From Dunaliella salina (lineage: Eukaryota; Chlorophyta; Chlorophyceae; Chlamydomonadales; Dunaliellaceae): 15,718 nucleotides of DNA. A program made the translations under genes and the position numbers. Position 1 is the first letter of the stretch; the number at the start of each line of letters is the position of its first letter. Below the pieces are notes generated by a model. It was not told where the DNA came from. It saw only the letters and a program-made list of their open reading frames with translations, and searched no databases. The DNA lies in NCBI GenBank assembly GCA_002284615.2, contig MU069506.1:541337-557054 (forward strand), written 5' to 3'. Below are positions 1-8,393 of this stretch, in pieces.

Positions 1-95
<95 letters not shown>
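1..95. repeat. (ATAG)n microsatellite
   Basis: About 23.7 uninterrupted ATAG units start at the first base, so the tract may extend beyond the window. The tract is perfect and ends in AATATGTG. Long perfect tetranucleotide runs are typical of eukaryotic nuclear DNA. Confidence 0.97.
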
Positions 96-98
<3 letters not shown>

Positions 99-178
99 TG
101 TGTGTATATTTACAGGAGGGTCTGGTTCCTATAAATTTTGGACGGCACATGCCAATCCGTTTAAGGATTATAGATTCG

Positions 179-363
179 GAATCCTGAGCTCGAGAGCTGT
201 CAATTAGTATAAATATGGGTCCAATCAGAGGGGTCCGGGGGGAGAGGGGGGCGGGTGGTCAGGGGGTTTTTGACTTTTTGGGACCCCCCCTCCAGAATTC
301 TACTGAGCCACTTCTTCAGAATTTTAAATGTATTGTCAGATTCCTGAGCTCGAGAGCTGTCAT
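179..363. repeat. Short direct repeat, 160-bp spacing
   Basis: CCTGAGCTCGAGAGCTGTCA occurs at about 183-202 and again at about 343-362. The second copy is the terminal part of the larger dispersed repeat at 340-725, so the first looks like a duplicated or second-copy end of the same family. The motif is partly self-complementary (GAGCTC next to CTCGAG). Confidence 0.75.
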
Positions 364-725
364 TTGCCACCCTCTTCGTGCAAGTTTAGTACATCTGGGG
401 GGCTGTGTGCATGGCTGCATGGAGTCAGTGCCATGCGCGCAAGGGTCTGAGCAGCTGGGGTGCGGAAGCCAACATTTAGTAAAGTAATCCAAACTCCCAA
501 AATAGTGATTGTGTATAATGTGCACACGTGTCCTTGCTTGTTGAAATCAGGAGGGCAAGTTGTGGGTTTGCAAGCCAGTTGGAGGTGCTTGGAAAGGCAG
601 GTTTGCATGGGCATCCACTGCTCAGTTTTTGCCCCATGAAATCTGCTGCAACTCAATGTCTCATTGCGCTGAGTATGCAGGTTGATAGCTATTTGGGAGA
701 GGAGCAGATTGGTACCCTTTTCGTT
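340..725 (-). repeat. Dispersed repeat family A, minus-strand copy
   Basis: The reverse complement aligns along its length with 7831-8208. Shared blocks include AATAGCTATCAACC, CATACTCAGCG, CTGCTCAGACCCTTGCGCGC and ACAGCTCTC.AGCTCAGGAATC. A broken reading frame conserves residues between the copies (for example KGTNLLL followed by IAINxHTQR), but the frame is interrupted and matches no protein family I recognise. I treat it as a noncoding or decayed repeat. Confidence 0.8.
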
Positions 726-873
726 TGGGTAGGAGCACTGGAAGGGGAGTTTGGGGGGAGGAGGGGGCCAGGGGGTCCAGCCCACAATTTACACGTGCCG
801 TCCTGGAAAAAAATTTTGCTACCCTCATAATAATTATATGACATCATTTATAAACCCTATCAAGGACTGCATA

Positions 874-1106
874 TTGGAATCCTGGGATGACAATCTAACC
901 AATTATATATACATATATACGTTCTTATTTACACATGTGTATATGTATATATGTATGTATCTATGTATATATAATTGTACAAATTATATAATCATGCAGA
1001 TTATTGTAAATTAATATATAATAATGATTGTAAATAATAATATACATATGTATATGTACGTATATATGTATACATGATTTGTTAGATTTTCATCCCAGGA
1101 TTCCAA
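874..1106. mobile_element. MITE-like inverted-repeat element
   Basis: A 26-bp arm at 874-899 (starting TTGGAATCCTGGGATGA) is matched by its reverse complement at 1081-1106 with one mismatch. Weaker complementarity continues inward for about 25 bp more. The interior (900-1080) is almost all A/T with TATA and GTAT runs and no coding frame. The flanking bases are ATA on both sides, which could be a short target duplication. This is the structure of a small non-autonomous DNA transposon, but a simple palindromic AT island is not excluded. Confidence 0.65.
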
Positions 1107-1583
1107 ATACGTAGTTTTCAATAGATTATGTAAATGATGTCTGAGTTATGCTTCCTGCAGCCTCCTGCACAAGTTGAATTGGATACTCGAATCAAACAAT
1201 TGAGATACCACAAGGGCAGCAGCCTAGAAGTGAACCCTGGTGCAGAAAGGACTAAGATAGCAAGGCACAGACTTTCTGATGCACGAGGTGCACAACCTGC
1301 TAAGGGTACCAAGTGTCCCGGGGTACCAAGCATCTAGGGGCCTGTCAGATAACTGGACTAGTTTTTTTTTTTCAAATCACAAAGATCACATTTTCAACGT
1401 CACCGGAATCAAGCAATCATTGCTTGCAGGATTGCCAGTGTCAGAACATAGTGTGACAGTCGTAAAGAAGTAGTACCTTAGAGAAACGTACTCATCACGC
1501 AACCCCAAAAAGATAAATGTTTGATGCAACCACGCACCATCCACGCACCCCTAAAATGAATATTGAACAAAATCGCGCAGGGA
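1107..1583. other. Unassigned sequence left of the nested insertion
   Basis: No convincing coding frame, RNA gene or repeat was seen. It holds a T run (about 1362-1372) and short overlapping open frames on both strands that look like chance. The last part (1584-1592) is the target-site copy described separately. Confidence 0.5.
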
Positions 1584-1592
1584 CCATTTTGA
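1584..1592. repeat. Target-site duplication of LINE-like element (left copy)
   Basis: CCATTTTGA here is repeated at 6848-6856. The right copy starts exactly where homology between the left LINE-like element and its relative at 14453-15718 stops, so the pair fits a 9-bp target-site duplication. Confidence 0.65.
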
Positions 1593-1624
1593 AAAAAAAG
1601 AAAAAGAAGAAAAAAAGAAAAACT

Positions 1625-1651
1625 ATGTAGGCAGAGAAACTCTCCCTACAT
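1625..1651 (-). other. Stem-loop near 3' end of LINE-like element
   Basis: ATGTAGG at 1625-1631 pairs with CCTACAT at 1645-1651, with a further AGAG/CTCT pairing inside and a tiny A/T loop. It lies about 30 bp from the inferred 3' terminus, inside the untranslated tail. In several LINE families a 3' hairpin is what the reverse transcriptase recognises; that role here is inference. Confidence 0.55.
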
Positions 1652-1727
1652 CAATTAAGGAAATGGAGACACATTGGCTCAAAAAAGAGTCGTTTTCCCC
1701 TCTACCACAAGGTATGAAAAAAGAGTG

Positions 1728-3331
1728 CTAATTTGGATCTGGAGGGTTACTAGAAGCGCCTGGCTGTAGAACCTGGCTGTGGGAGGTATCCTTGTTTTCA
1801 ATAGTGCGGCGCGTGGTGGCTAGTTTGTGGGCATATTGAACAGAATGGGCATGAAGTTGTTGAGCAAGCTTCGTAATACGCTGGTGATCCAACCCTAGTT
1901 GTTTGAATTGCTTCAGGGTATGCCCAGTGTGAATAGTTCCACCTATACCCGGGAGAATAGAGTGAATTGTAACAGCTTTAGCGTTAATGAGATTGCAAAG
2001 GTCTCCATGCTGCTGCTTTGCCGCGTTGAATTGATGCACTGGCCTTTAGTCTTCACAGAACTTGGTTTCTATTAGGTGCACAAGGCGTTTATTTGCATGA
2101 AATTCATGGGTTTGCTTCATGCAGCTAGTCCTGGTGGTCCTCCGTGAGGAGCTGCACAAAGCGTGATAGGAATGGGTAGGAGAAACACCGCTAGAAGTAT
2201 GCTCGGCATTAAAAGGGTTGATCAGAACCCTTGAAAGGGTTGATCAGCATCTGGTCAACTGGAGTTGACTCTTTTCCTCTCTGGAAGGCTGTGAGAGAAG
2301 AAGTAGGCAGGTTAAGTTCTGTTTGAGGCATGTGTAGGGAGTTGGAGGTTGTGTTGTGCAAGTTTAAAATCGCTTCCAATGTCTGTATACTAGGCCTGCC
2401 CCTACAGGGCATTTGCACAGGGCTTTTGTAATCATTCTGCCTGCAATGTTATGGCGTCCAGTTTTCATGTTGGAGATGATATGGTTTTGGCAGCCTGAGG
2501 GCATGTGTAGTGCGTTATCCAAGTGACGGCAGCCTGGGGCAAGATGGATCAGTTTTAAAATGTACTGCATGTTTTTGGTTGTAGAGGGTGCCTGTGCGTT
2601 ACTGCAGGATGGTACACTTCATGGGTACAAAAATGTTGGGCTTATTTCTGTAGGCATTGCTGATTTTTTTTCTTCTTGCGGTAATAAGTTTTTATAATAA
2701 GAGTGGTAGCCTGTCTTGGCATAGGCATATCCAAGCTTGTGTTTAGAATGCATGTGGGATTTGAGGGCATCTTGAAGATTGGGTAAATAGGTGAGCTTAT
2801 GGGCGGGTGGTGGACCCGCAGATGTACCTGCAGCATGCACTCTTTCTTCCTTGGCTAACCAGAGAATGTTTGCAAAAGGATCTCCAGCAGGACCTGCACC
2901 AGGAATCTCGGCGTTTGCCACGCAGTTCAGGGCTTGCTTTGCCTGATGTGTTGCAATAGCATCCGCACATCCATTTCCAGCGATGCCAGCATGGGACTTC
3001 ACCTTGTAAATTCGAATTTTGGTATGGAAGTCTCTAATGAGAGCTGAAATCATTTGAAGGACGTCTCCTTGGGAATGCCTGAAGTGTCTTTCAGTATAAA
3101 GAAGTTGTTTACGTATTTGATTGAAAGAGATGAGGCTGTCTGATGCAATATCTGCATTTTTGGTGATGATAGCAGCAATTGCATAGCAGCAATTGCTACT
3201 AGTAGTGACGGTTTCAGTAATCCCGGCACTGTCTGGTTCTACGAAGTTTTTGCTGTCAGCGGATAGGCAGTAGACGCCTGCTCCAAATTCTTGCTTACCA
3301 TTATGGACAGGGCAGCTGCCACCTGTGTATG
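1728..3331 (-). pseudogene. Retroelement polyprotein fragment: RNase H, Cys/His stretch, nuclease-like C-terminus
   Basis: In the frame running 3331 to 2617 the RNase H fold is recognisable: AYTGGSC (first catalytic Asp position, Gly here; Asp in the copy at 15626), IASDSL (second catalytic Asp kept), then YKVKSHAGIAGNGCADA (terminal His and Asp kept). The Glu motif is destroyed by a 14-bp tandem duplication. After a stop at about 2617, other frames continue the same protein: a Cys/His segment (GCRHLDNALHMPSGCQNH, near 2500), PVDQMLINP (Asp codon at 2254-2256) and HLIETKFCED (E-T-K at 2061-2069). An in-frame TAA (2046-2048) directly follows CED, and the terminal 103 codons end at 1728. The D...ExK pair resembles a PD-(D/E)XK nuclease; this is inference. 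Stops and frameshifts make it a pseudogene. Confidence 0.85.
3169..3196. repeat. 14-bp tandem duplication in RNase H
   Basis: ATAGCAGCAATTGC is repeated perfectly and back-to-back (3169-3182, 3183-3196). On the minus strand it falls where RNase H should carry its catalytic Glu, and the translation there reads SSNCCYAIAAI with no Glu. Confidence 0.9.
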
Positions 3332-3336
3332 CCCAT
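3332..3336. repeat. Target-site duplication of LTR element (left copy)
   Basis: CCCAT immediately precedes the left LTR and recurs immediately after the right LTR (6710-6714). Five bases is a standard duplication length for LTR retrotransposons. Confidence 0.9.
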
Positions 3337-3493
3337 TGTTAAGGTGTATTGGTTACATGGCTGACGAGATGAGGGGGATTAACTCCTTTACATGTGTATT
3401 TGATATCAATTAAAAAGACCAACACTCAAGATCAGAGGCAAGGTTCACACTTTCTCACAGAAATACTGTTCCAACTGATTTAAGTTTATGACA
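3337..3493 (-). repeat. Left LTR (3' LTR in element orientation)
   Basis: It starts TGTTAAGGTGTATTGG and ends GATTTAAGTTTATGACA on the plus strand. Compared with 6534-6709 it lacks 19 bases near its start but is otherwise about 95% identical by eye. Read on the minus strand it begins TGTCA and ends AACA, the normal TG...CA form. Confidence 0.9.
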
Positions 3494-3499
3494 GTTCGG

Positions 3500-3510
3500 C
3501 CCCCCCTCTC
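3500..3510 (-). other. Polypurine tract candidate
   Basis: On the minus strand this reads GAGAGGGGGGG, six bases upstream of the LTR. A purine tract next to the 3' LTR primes second-strand synthesis in LTR retrotransposons. The six-base gap is slightly larger than usual. Confidence 0.5.
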
Positions 3511-4274
3511 AAGGCTGCGTCCTCGCAATCAAACAAAAACTCCAAGTGAGAAAATTGAACAGAAATGAGTGAAGTCATGCAGGGAAGAAAAATGAACCAG
3601 GCAAATGTTTTTTCCTTGTCTTTAGGCAAGCAACAGAAAAAGTCTTCTCAAAATCATGTCTTCAACCACCAGCATCAGAAAATTCAAACCTGCAAGTTTG
3701 CTTAAGACACCTTCAAAAGAACTGCCACAAATTGCAAATAGCCATCACACAGCAAAGACAGGAGTGAGACCAGTATTAGGCTCCCTTGTTTCTCTACATT
3801 GGCCCCTTGTAATTATCAAGCTGTCTGGATTTTCCTCAAGTAAGATAATCTGTGCAACGTTTTGCCAAGCCAATTAATTAAGAAATCAAGAAATCAATTA
3901 ATGTGCCTCATGCAGAATATTGTTCGCATGCAGTTTGGTGCCTTCATATTTGGGAAGTTGCTCACAAAACCAACAAAGCCAATCTTGCAAACAACTCTGG
4001 CCTCCCTTAAATGTAGCATTGCACCTCCTGCAAAATATACCAGCGAAGAAAATGAAAGAACTCCTCCTGAACCAACAGTTCATAATGTCTGCCCATTACA
4101 AGAGCAATAACATGCCACTATCACACAGCTTATATAAGCTTGGATATATCCAAACCCATTTCTCCTCACAAAAGCCTGCTTAGGGCAGTCTAAAACTCCA
4201 CCTTTTCAGCACACTGTCGTCCAAATTACTGCCAGTTGATTTCCCTTAAGCCAGCATATTCTTATCCAGACAAT

Positions 4275-4448
4275 TGCCAGCCACGTTAGTCTCCTCTTAA
4301 TTCAGCACAATGGCACATAGAAAAGTCGGACAAACCAGTCCACCTAATCCAGCACACTCACATTCATATTTTGCCAGCCACCTGAGCTTCCTCCTAGTCC
4401 AGCACGGTGGCATGCACACAAATTCAGCCACATCAGTCCACCTAATCC
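4275..4448. repeat. Degenerate tandem repeat, ~97-bp period
   Basis: TGCCAGCCAC begins at 4275 and 4372, and CAGTCCACCTAATCC ends at 4350 and 4448. The two 76-77 bp units are diverged but alignable throughout. It lies inside the LTR element. Confidence 0.75.
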
Positions 4449-4832
4449 CGTCTAGTGGCGTGTACACTGAGGAGTAGCTTCAGAATCATGATTTCACCCA
4501 TGTTTCCATCCTCAGTGTTTGCATTGCACACTACATTTGGAAGGGCATTGCTGCCAAAGTGAAAGGGTATGTACGTGCTTCAACCACATGCAAACATGCA
4601 CGTATCATCAGCATAGATGCAATTAGCATAACACCACTTCAGACAACTTGAAAGATCTGCCAAAGGCTTTCATCAGCCTTCTTCCCTCAAGCCTCAAAAA
4701 CCTCCAGGCTTTTCCTTGCGGCATCGAATAAAACAAGCACTCTCACATGCCTTTCAAATTAGGCAAGTCTTTTTAAATCAGTGTATCTGCAACAGGCCTC
4801 TCAAGCCTCTTTCCACGTGTCTCCTGAGCAAA

Positions 4833-5002
4833 GATGCTGTGCACTCCATTGCACTATGCCACTTGTGAGCAGACTGCACCATCGCATTCCAGCGAAATTG
4901 CTAAAGGCTCTGAAGCCTCCTTCGAAGATCGTCCATGATACGATGCTGTGCATTCCACTTGCACTGTGCCACTTGTGACCTGACTGCACCATTGCATTCC
5001 AG
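4833..5002. repeat. Degenerate tandem repeat, 109-bp period
   Basis: Units at 4833-4892 and 4942-5002 share GATGCTGTGCA.TCCA, TGCCACTTGTGA and GACTGCACCAT.GCATTCCAG. Both lie inside the LTR element. Confidence 0.85.
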
Positions 5003-6517
5003 AGGTTGGCTACTGCTGCGCGATATGAAGCCGCAGAAATTTACAACAAGTCAACACAACCTTGCACATCCTTCTTGCAAAGGCACATTGCCAAACTCAT
5101 TTATGCGCACATCTGATGCAACGTGACCAAACAAAAGTCCCAAAGACTTCAAGGCGCCCAAAAAAATAAAATGTGCTGCTTTTGCACCTCACGAGTTCCC
5201 TCCACCTGCAAAACCCTCAGCAACCAGTCCATGGATTTAGTGAACACAGCTTGTAATCCCAAATGTGCGCAATGCACACTTTCACCACAGAACCAGCAAT
5301 TCACAGCACCTGTTGTCCCGACCAGGATACTGCTACACACAGAGTAAGTGCTTGGACCAGACCAAAACTGCCAGCGGTTCCAACATGTGCACGCCTGAGC
5401 GCGTTAACAAAAGATACATGCCAACGGATACATGCCAACACTGGGTCTCACGGCAACCCGCCCCACTGCACGGTCCTTCCATGGATATGCGGAACTCAAC
5501 ATCTCAGTCCATATCCTACTTATGCCACCGCCCATACAATGGCACAGCACTTGGATCTTGCACTCGCGCGCCAAATGCAGACCCATCATATGAAAGGGGT
5601 CCCAATCCTCACAAAAAGCTCACTCCCTCAGCAAAAACAGGGCTCTGGCGAGCTACAGGCGGCCTTCACTCGGAGGACAGCACCAAATTAACATCCAGGT
5701 CACGTTCAAATGCTACACCAAAAGCATCACCAGCATGTCCAGCTGTGCACACCAACTTGTGCGTCAAAAGCANGCCAATGCACAACAAGCATGAACAGAC
5801 AAAATATAATCCATAGTGTCTCCAATCCCAAGATCATCGTCTGCACGTTTGCTTTGACTCGTGCCTCATGCACGCCAAAACAACAGCAGCAAATCNGTCC
5901 TTCAGAGTTTCAACCTATGCCCAGCCTGCCACCCCCCCAGTCCAGGTCCTTAGGTGCAGTACTAAGCAATTGCACCTTATTCAACTATCTCTCGCGAGCC
6001 CTCAACGGCATTCTAACATGCGGGTCCATCTCTCTCACAGGGGGCCCTCGCTCCTGGGGACTGGGAGGTGGTCAGGACGTGAGCCCCTAGCATCCACGTC
6101 ATGGCCAAACACGAGGCCAAAAGAGTCCATAAAGCCTGCACTCACACCATGGAATGCAACCGTAGGAGCTGAAGTCCATTGTCCATTGTCCAAATCCATG
6201 GAGATTTCCAAAAATATCAGAAGGTTCCACCATCAAATCAAAACTTCCAGTCTACAGGTGCTGCAAGCCAGCATGCAAGCAGAATTCTGTCCATCGAGAG
6301 TCTCTCTGCTCTAGTGCTCGTGCTTGTGCTTGCGTCTCTGAGCACACGAGCTGCTACATCGGCCGCAGTGGCAAATCAGAGTCAGGTTTGCGCCCACCCA
6401 ATCAGCACCGAAGCCAATACTTAGCTTCGCGTTCTTGTTGGGCCCCAAGGCACAGCCCATGACACCCCTCGCAAAGGCGCCATGGCTGCACCATCAGCTC
6501 AGCCTGCCCAGGAGGGC

Positions 6518-6530
6518 GGCTTCGCTACCA
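6518..6530 (-). other. Primer-binding site candidate
   Basis: On the minus strand TGGTAGCGAAGCC begins 3 bases after the right LTR ends. Starting with TGG it would pair with a tRNA 3' end (...GCTACCA). The first seven bases suit many eukaryotic initiator-Met tRNAs, whose 3' ends read GCTACCA; the rest does not match the versions I know. This sets the element's orientation to minus. Confidence 0.55.
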
Positions 6531-6533
6531 AAC

Positions 6534-6709
6534 TGTCAAGGTGTAGTGGTTACATGTCTGGCTGACGCTGGCAAGGTGGACGAGATGAGGGGGATTAACT
6601 CCTTTACATGTGTATTTGATATTAATTAAAAAGACCAGCACTCAAGACTAGAGGCAAGGTTCACACTTCCTCTCAGAAATACTGTTCCAACTGATTTAAG
6701 TTTATGACA
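6534..6709 (-). repeat. Right LTR (5' LTR in element orientation)
   Basis: It starts TGTCAAGGTGTAGTGG and ends TTTATGACA on the plus strand. Its ends form a perfect 5-bp inverted repeat (TGTCA...TGACA). At 176 bp it is 19 bases longer than the left LTR because of sequence around 6556-6580. Confidence 0.9.
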
Positions 6710-6714
6710 CCCAT
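6710..6714. repeat. Target-site duplication of LTR element (right copy)
   Basis: CCCAT directly follows the right LTR and matches 3332-3336. On the minus strand it is ATGGG, and joining 6710 and above to 3331 and below restores the LINE-like sequence seen around 15600-15640. Confidence 0.9.
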
Positions 6715-6847
6715 GTTCTCCAAGTCAGCGATTTTAAGAGTTAGGAGACTACTGGATTGGCTGGGCACCAAGTCTGTACCTTTAAGAATTCATGTGTGAA
6801 ATTTCTAGGGTGCTTGGAGACGTGTTGTTTGTCAAATGGGAGGCATT
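6715..6847 (-). mobile_element. LINE-like retroelement, 5' part, minus strand
   Basis: The reverse complement matches 15480-15615: shared blocks include GCCTCCCATTTGACAAACAA and CTGGTGCCCAGCCAATCC (here TTGGTGCCC). It continues into the RNase H part at 3331 and below once the LTR element and one target copy are removed. A one-base insertion near 6720 shifts the frame. Homology to the other copy stops at 6847, next to the CCATTTTGA repeat, so this copy is 5'-truncated. Confidence 0.85.
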
Positions 6848-6856
6848 CCATTTTGA
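6848..6856. repeat. Target-site duplication of LINE-like element (right copy)
   Basis: CCATTTTGA, identical to 1584-1592, lies exactly at the truncation point of the LINE-like copy. Confidence 0.65.
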
Positions 6857-7493
6857 CCATTTTTACTCACTCGCTGTCCAAAATGGTAATTTACACAATT
6901 AGGCACCCTTGAAATGGATGTTTGATTTACCATCACGCAGTCATCGCGCACGGCCAAAAACATTATTTTTGTGCGGTGATTTCTTTTCTCTATATGACAT
7001 CAATGTCATTAAAATACCTATTCACTGTTGCTCTCCCTGTTCACTGCTGGGGCTTTGAGAAAAAGATAAAGCAGGAAAAATGCCACGTTAGCAATGAAAT
7101 AGTGTGCAAAAATAAGAGGAAACAGTGTCACTAGTCGGAGCAAAGCATTCATCAGAAGGGGGAAATAATGGCAGAGGTGGGCAACGAGCCCAAATCGCTG
7201 AAAATGTTCTTTCCCACCATTATTTTCCAAATATGACCATGACAACCATTATAATACCAATAAAAATTATGTTCACCAAAAAATGAAGAAAACCGGAGGA
7301 CCCCAGATCACTCTCCCGGCCTCAGATCACCCTAAAATGGCCCACAGCTCCACCTTGGGACCATTTTTCACCCCCAAAATATTTTTTTGATAACCCTTAT
7401 GTGATATGCCAACATCCTGCATATTCAAAAGTGGGAATGAAGGAGGTCAAAAATTGACCTTTTTGGCACCCCTAGTGCTGGATTTTTTTCTAA
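6857..7493. other. Unassigned AT-rich intergenic sequence
   Basis: No supported gene. Short frames on both strands (for example 7018-7245 minus, hydrophobic) match nothing I recognise. There are several near-repeats of CAAAATGG/CCATTTT. Confidence 0.5.
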
Positions 7494-7659
7494 GGGAAAT
7501 GGCTGAAATTCAGTATCTGACTAACCACTGGGTCTTTTCACTCCATTTCTTTTGCAATGATATTTTTTATTACAAGGACTCCAAATCACTAAAAATCACT
7601 CATTTTGGTGCTCTGGCTGGTCAGATATGGTGGGTGCTTGCTTGAAAACTAGGGTTCAC
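7494..7659 (+). repeat. Dispersed repeat family B, copy 1
   Basis: The reverse complement aligns with 12618-12778: shared words include GTGAACCCTAG, TTTTTAGTGAT.TGGA, AAATAT.ATTGCAAA and AAAAGAC.CAGTGGT. It is diverged, with no coding content. Confidence 0.7.
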
Positions 7660-7830
7660 GTTCCGGTAAATAGCAGAAGTGGCCCCAATTTGCAGTTTTC
7701 AAACTCAGAAGCTATGGAAACTGTAACGTAGGACACTTTGGTTATAGGCACAAAAACTGCAAAGTGTGGCCACCATGCAAAGGGAACATTTCAAAAGGAC
7801 CCCCCCCCCCAAATACTGCCCCCCGTCCCA

Positions 7831-8208
7831 CAAAAAGGGTACCAACCTCCTCCTCTTTCGAATAGCTATCAACCAGCATACTCAGCGCATCGAAACATTG
7901 AGTCGAAGCAGAGTGGTGGTGCACAAATTGAGGAGCGGACGCCCATGCATACCTGCCCTTCCAGACACCCACAACTGGCTTGCGAGTCAACAAATTGCCC
8001 TCCTTATTTCACCAAGCAAGAACACATCATACATTATCACTATCCTGGGAGTTCGGACTGAAATGCTGAGTGTTTGCCTCCACACCCCTTGCTGCTCAGA
8101 CCCTTGCGCGCTTGGCACCGACTCCCAGCCGTGCACACAGACCCCCCCCCCCTTTTACTCAATTTGCACAAAGAGGGTGCCATTCGACAGCTCTCAAGCT
8201 CAGGAATC
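7831..8208 (+). repeat. Dispersed repeat family A, plus-strand copy
   Basis: Aligns with the reverse complement of 340-725 along nearly its whole length, ending at the same point (AGCTCAGGAATC). A frame at 7766-8326 stays open through it but resembles no protein I know, and the corresponding frame in the other copy has a different length and composition. Together the two copies form an inverted pair about 7.1 kb apart around the nested retroelements. Confidence 0.8.
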
Positions 8209-8393
8209 CATTGGTATGTTTACAACTAAGAAATTGGCTCCTGCTGTGTATAGGAAGATTGGCTCGCAGCTGCAGGTCTTGAGCATGCGCGCACCTTTGC
8301 AGCGCCAGCCTGCCCCTAAACTTTAAAAATTTACATGATGGTCGACAATAAATCTTTGAATGAATGGATGCGAGTATCCTGGAGGACTGGTGT

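Larger units (their letters stand above)
1593..3336 (-). mobile_element. LINE-like retroelement, 3' part, minus strand, inactive
   Basis: Read on the minus strand this is the 3' portion of a retroelement whose 5' remainder lies at 6715-6847. From high to low coordinates it encodes RNase H, a Cys/His stretch and a C-terminal region with a possible nuclease motif, then about 135 bp of untranslated sequence with a stem-loop and a pyrimidine-rich tail (T-rich on the sense strand). The part at 3227-3331 matches 15614-15718 at 91 of 105 bases by eye, showing that both belong to one family. It is split by the LTR element at 3337-6709. Confidence 0.85.
3494..6533 (-). other. Internal region of LTR element, apparently noncoding
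   Basis: About 3 kb with no long or recognisable protein. The longest frame (5265-5816, plus) crosses an N and has no domain I recognise. The region contains degenerate tandem repeats and many CCAGCAC/CCAGTCC-type words. I see no gag or pol motifs on either strand. Confidence 0.7.
3337..6709 (-). mobile_element. Non-autonomous LTR retrotransposon, nested in LINE-like element
   Basis: Two direct repeats of 157 and 176 bp, both starting TGT and ending ACA, flank about 3.04 kb and are bordered by CCCAT duplications. The minus orientation is favoured. A primer-binding-site-like TGGTAGCGAAGCC lies 3 bases inside the right LTR, and a purine tract (GAGAGGGGGGG) lies 6 bases inside the left LTR. The interior has no recognisable gag, protease, integrase or reverse transcriptase on either strand, only short chance frames, so it would depend on another element's enzymes (a LARD-like arrangement). 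The LTRs differ at about 8 positions plus 19 net indel bases, so the insertion is not recent. Confidence 0.85.

Noticed and set aside
360..785. 141-codon open frame on the minus strand
   Set aside because: It lies within repeat family A, has biased low-complexity ends, and the homologous copy does not keep the same frame length or ends. No domain recognised.
1362..1372. T run read as a poly(A) tail of the minus-strand LINE-like element
   Set aside because: It lies 220 bp beyond the CCATTTTGA repeat that marks the inferred 3' end. No matching duplication was found next to the run.
5265..5816. 183-codon open frame on the plus strand
   Set aside because: It is inside the LTR element, crosses an N, overlaps another frame of similar length, and shows no gag or pol motif. 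It is probably chance in a stop-poor, C-rich sequence.
7018..7245. Hydrophobic 75-codon minus-strand frame
   Set aside because: The hydrophobic stretch reflects A/T-rich sequence. There is no conserved motif and no context supporting a gene.
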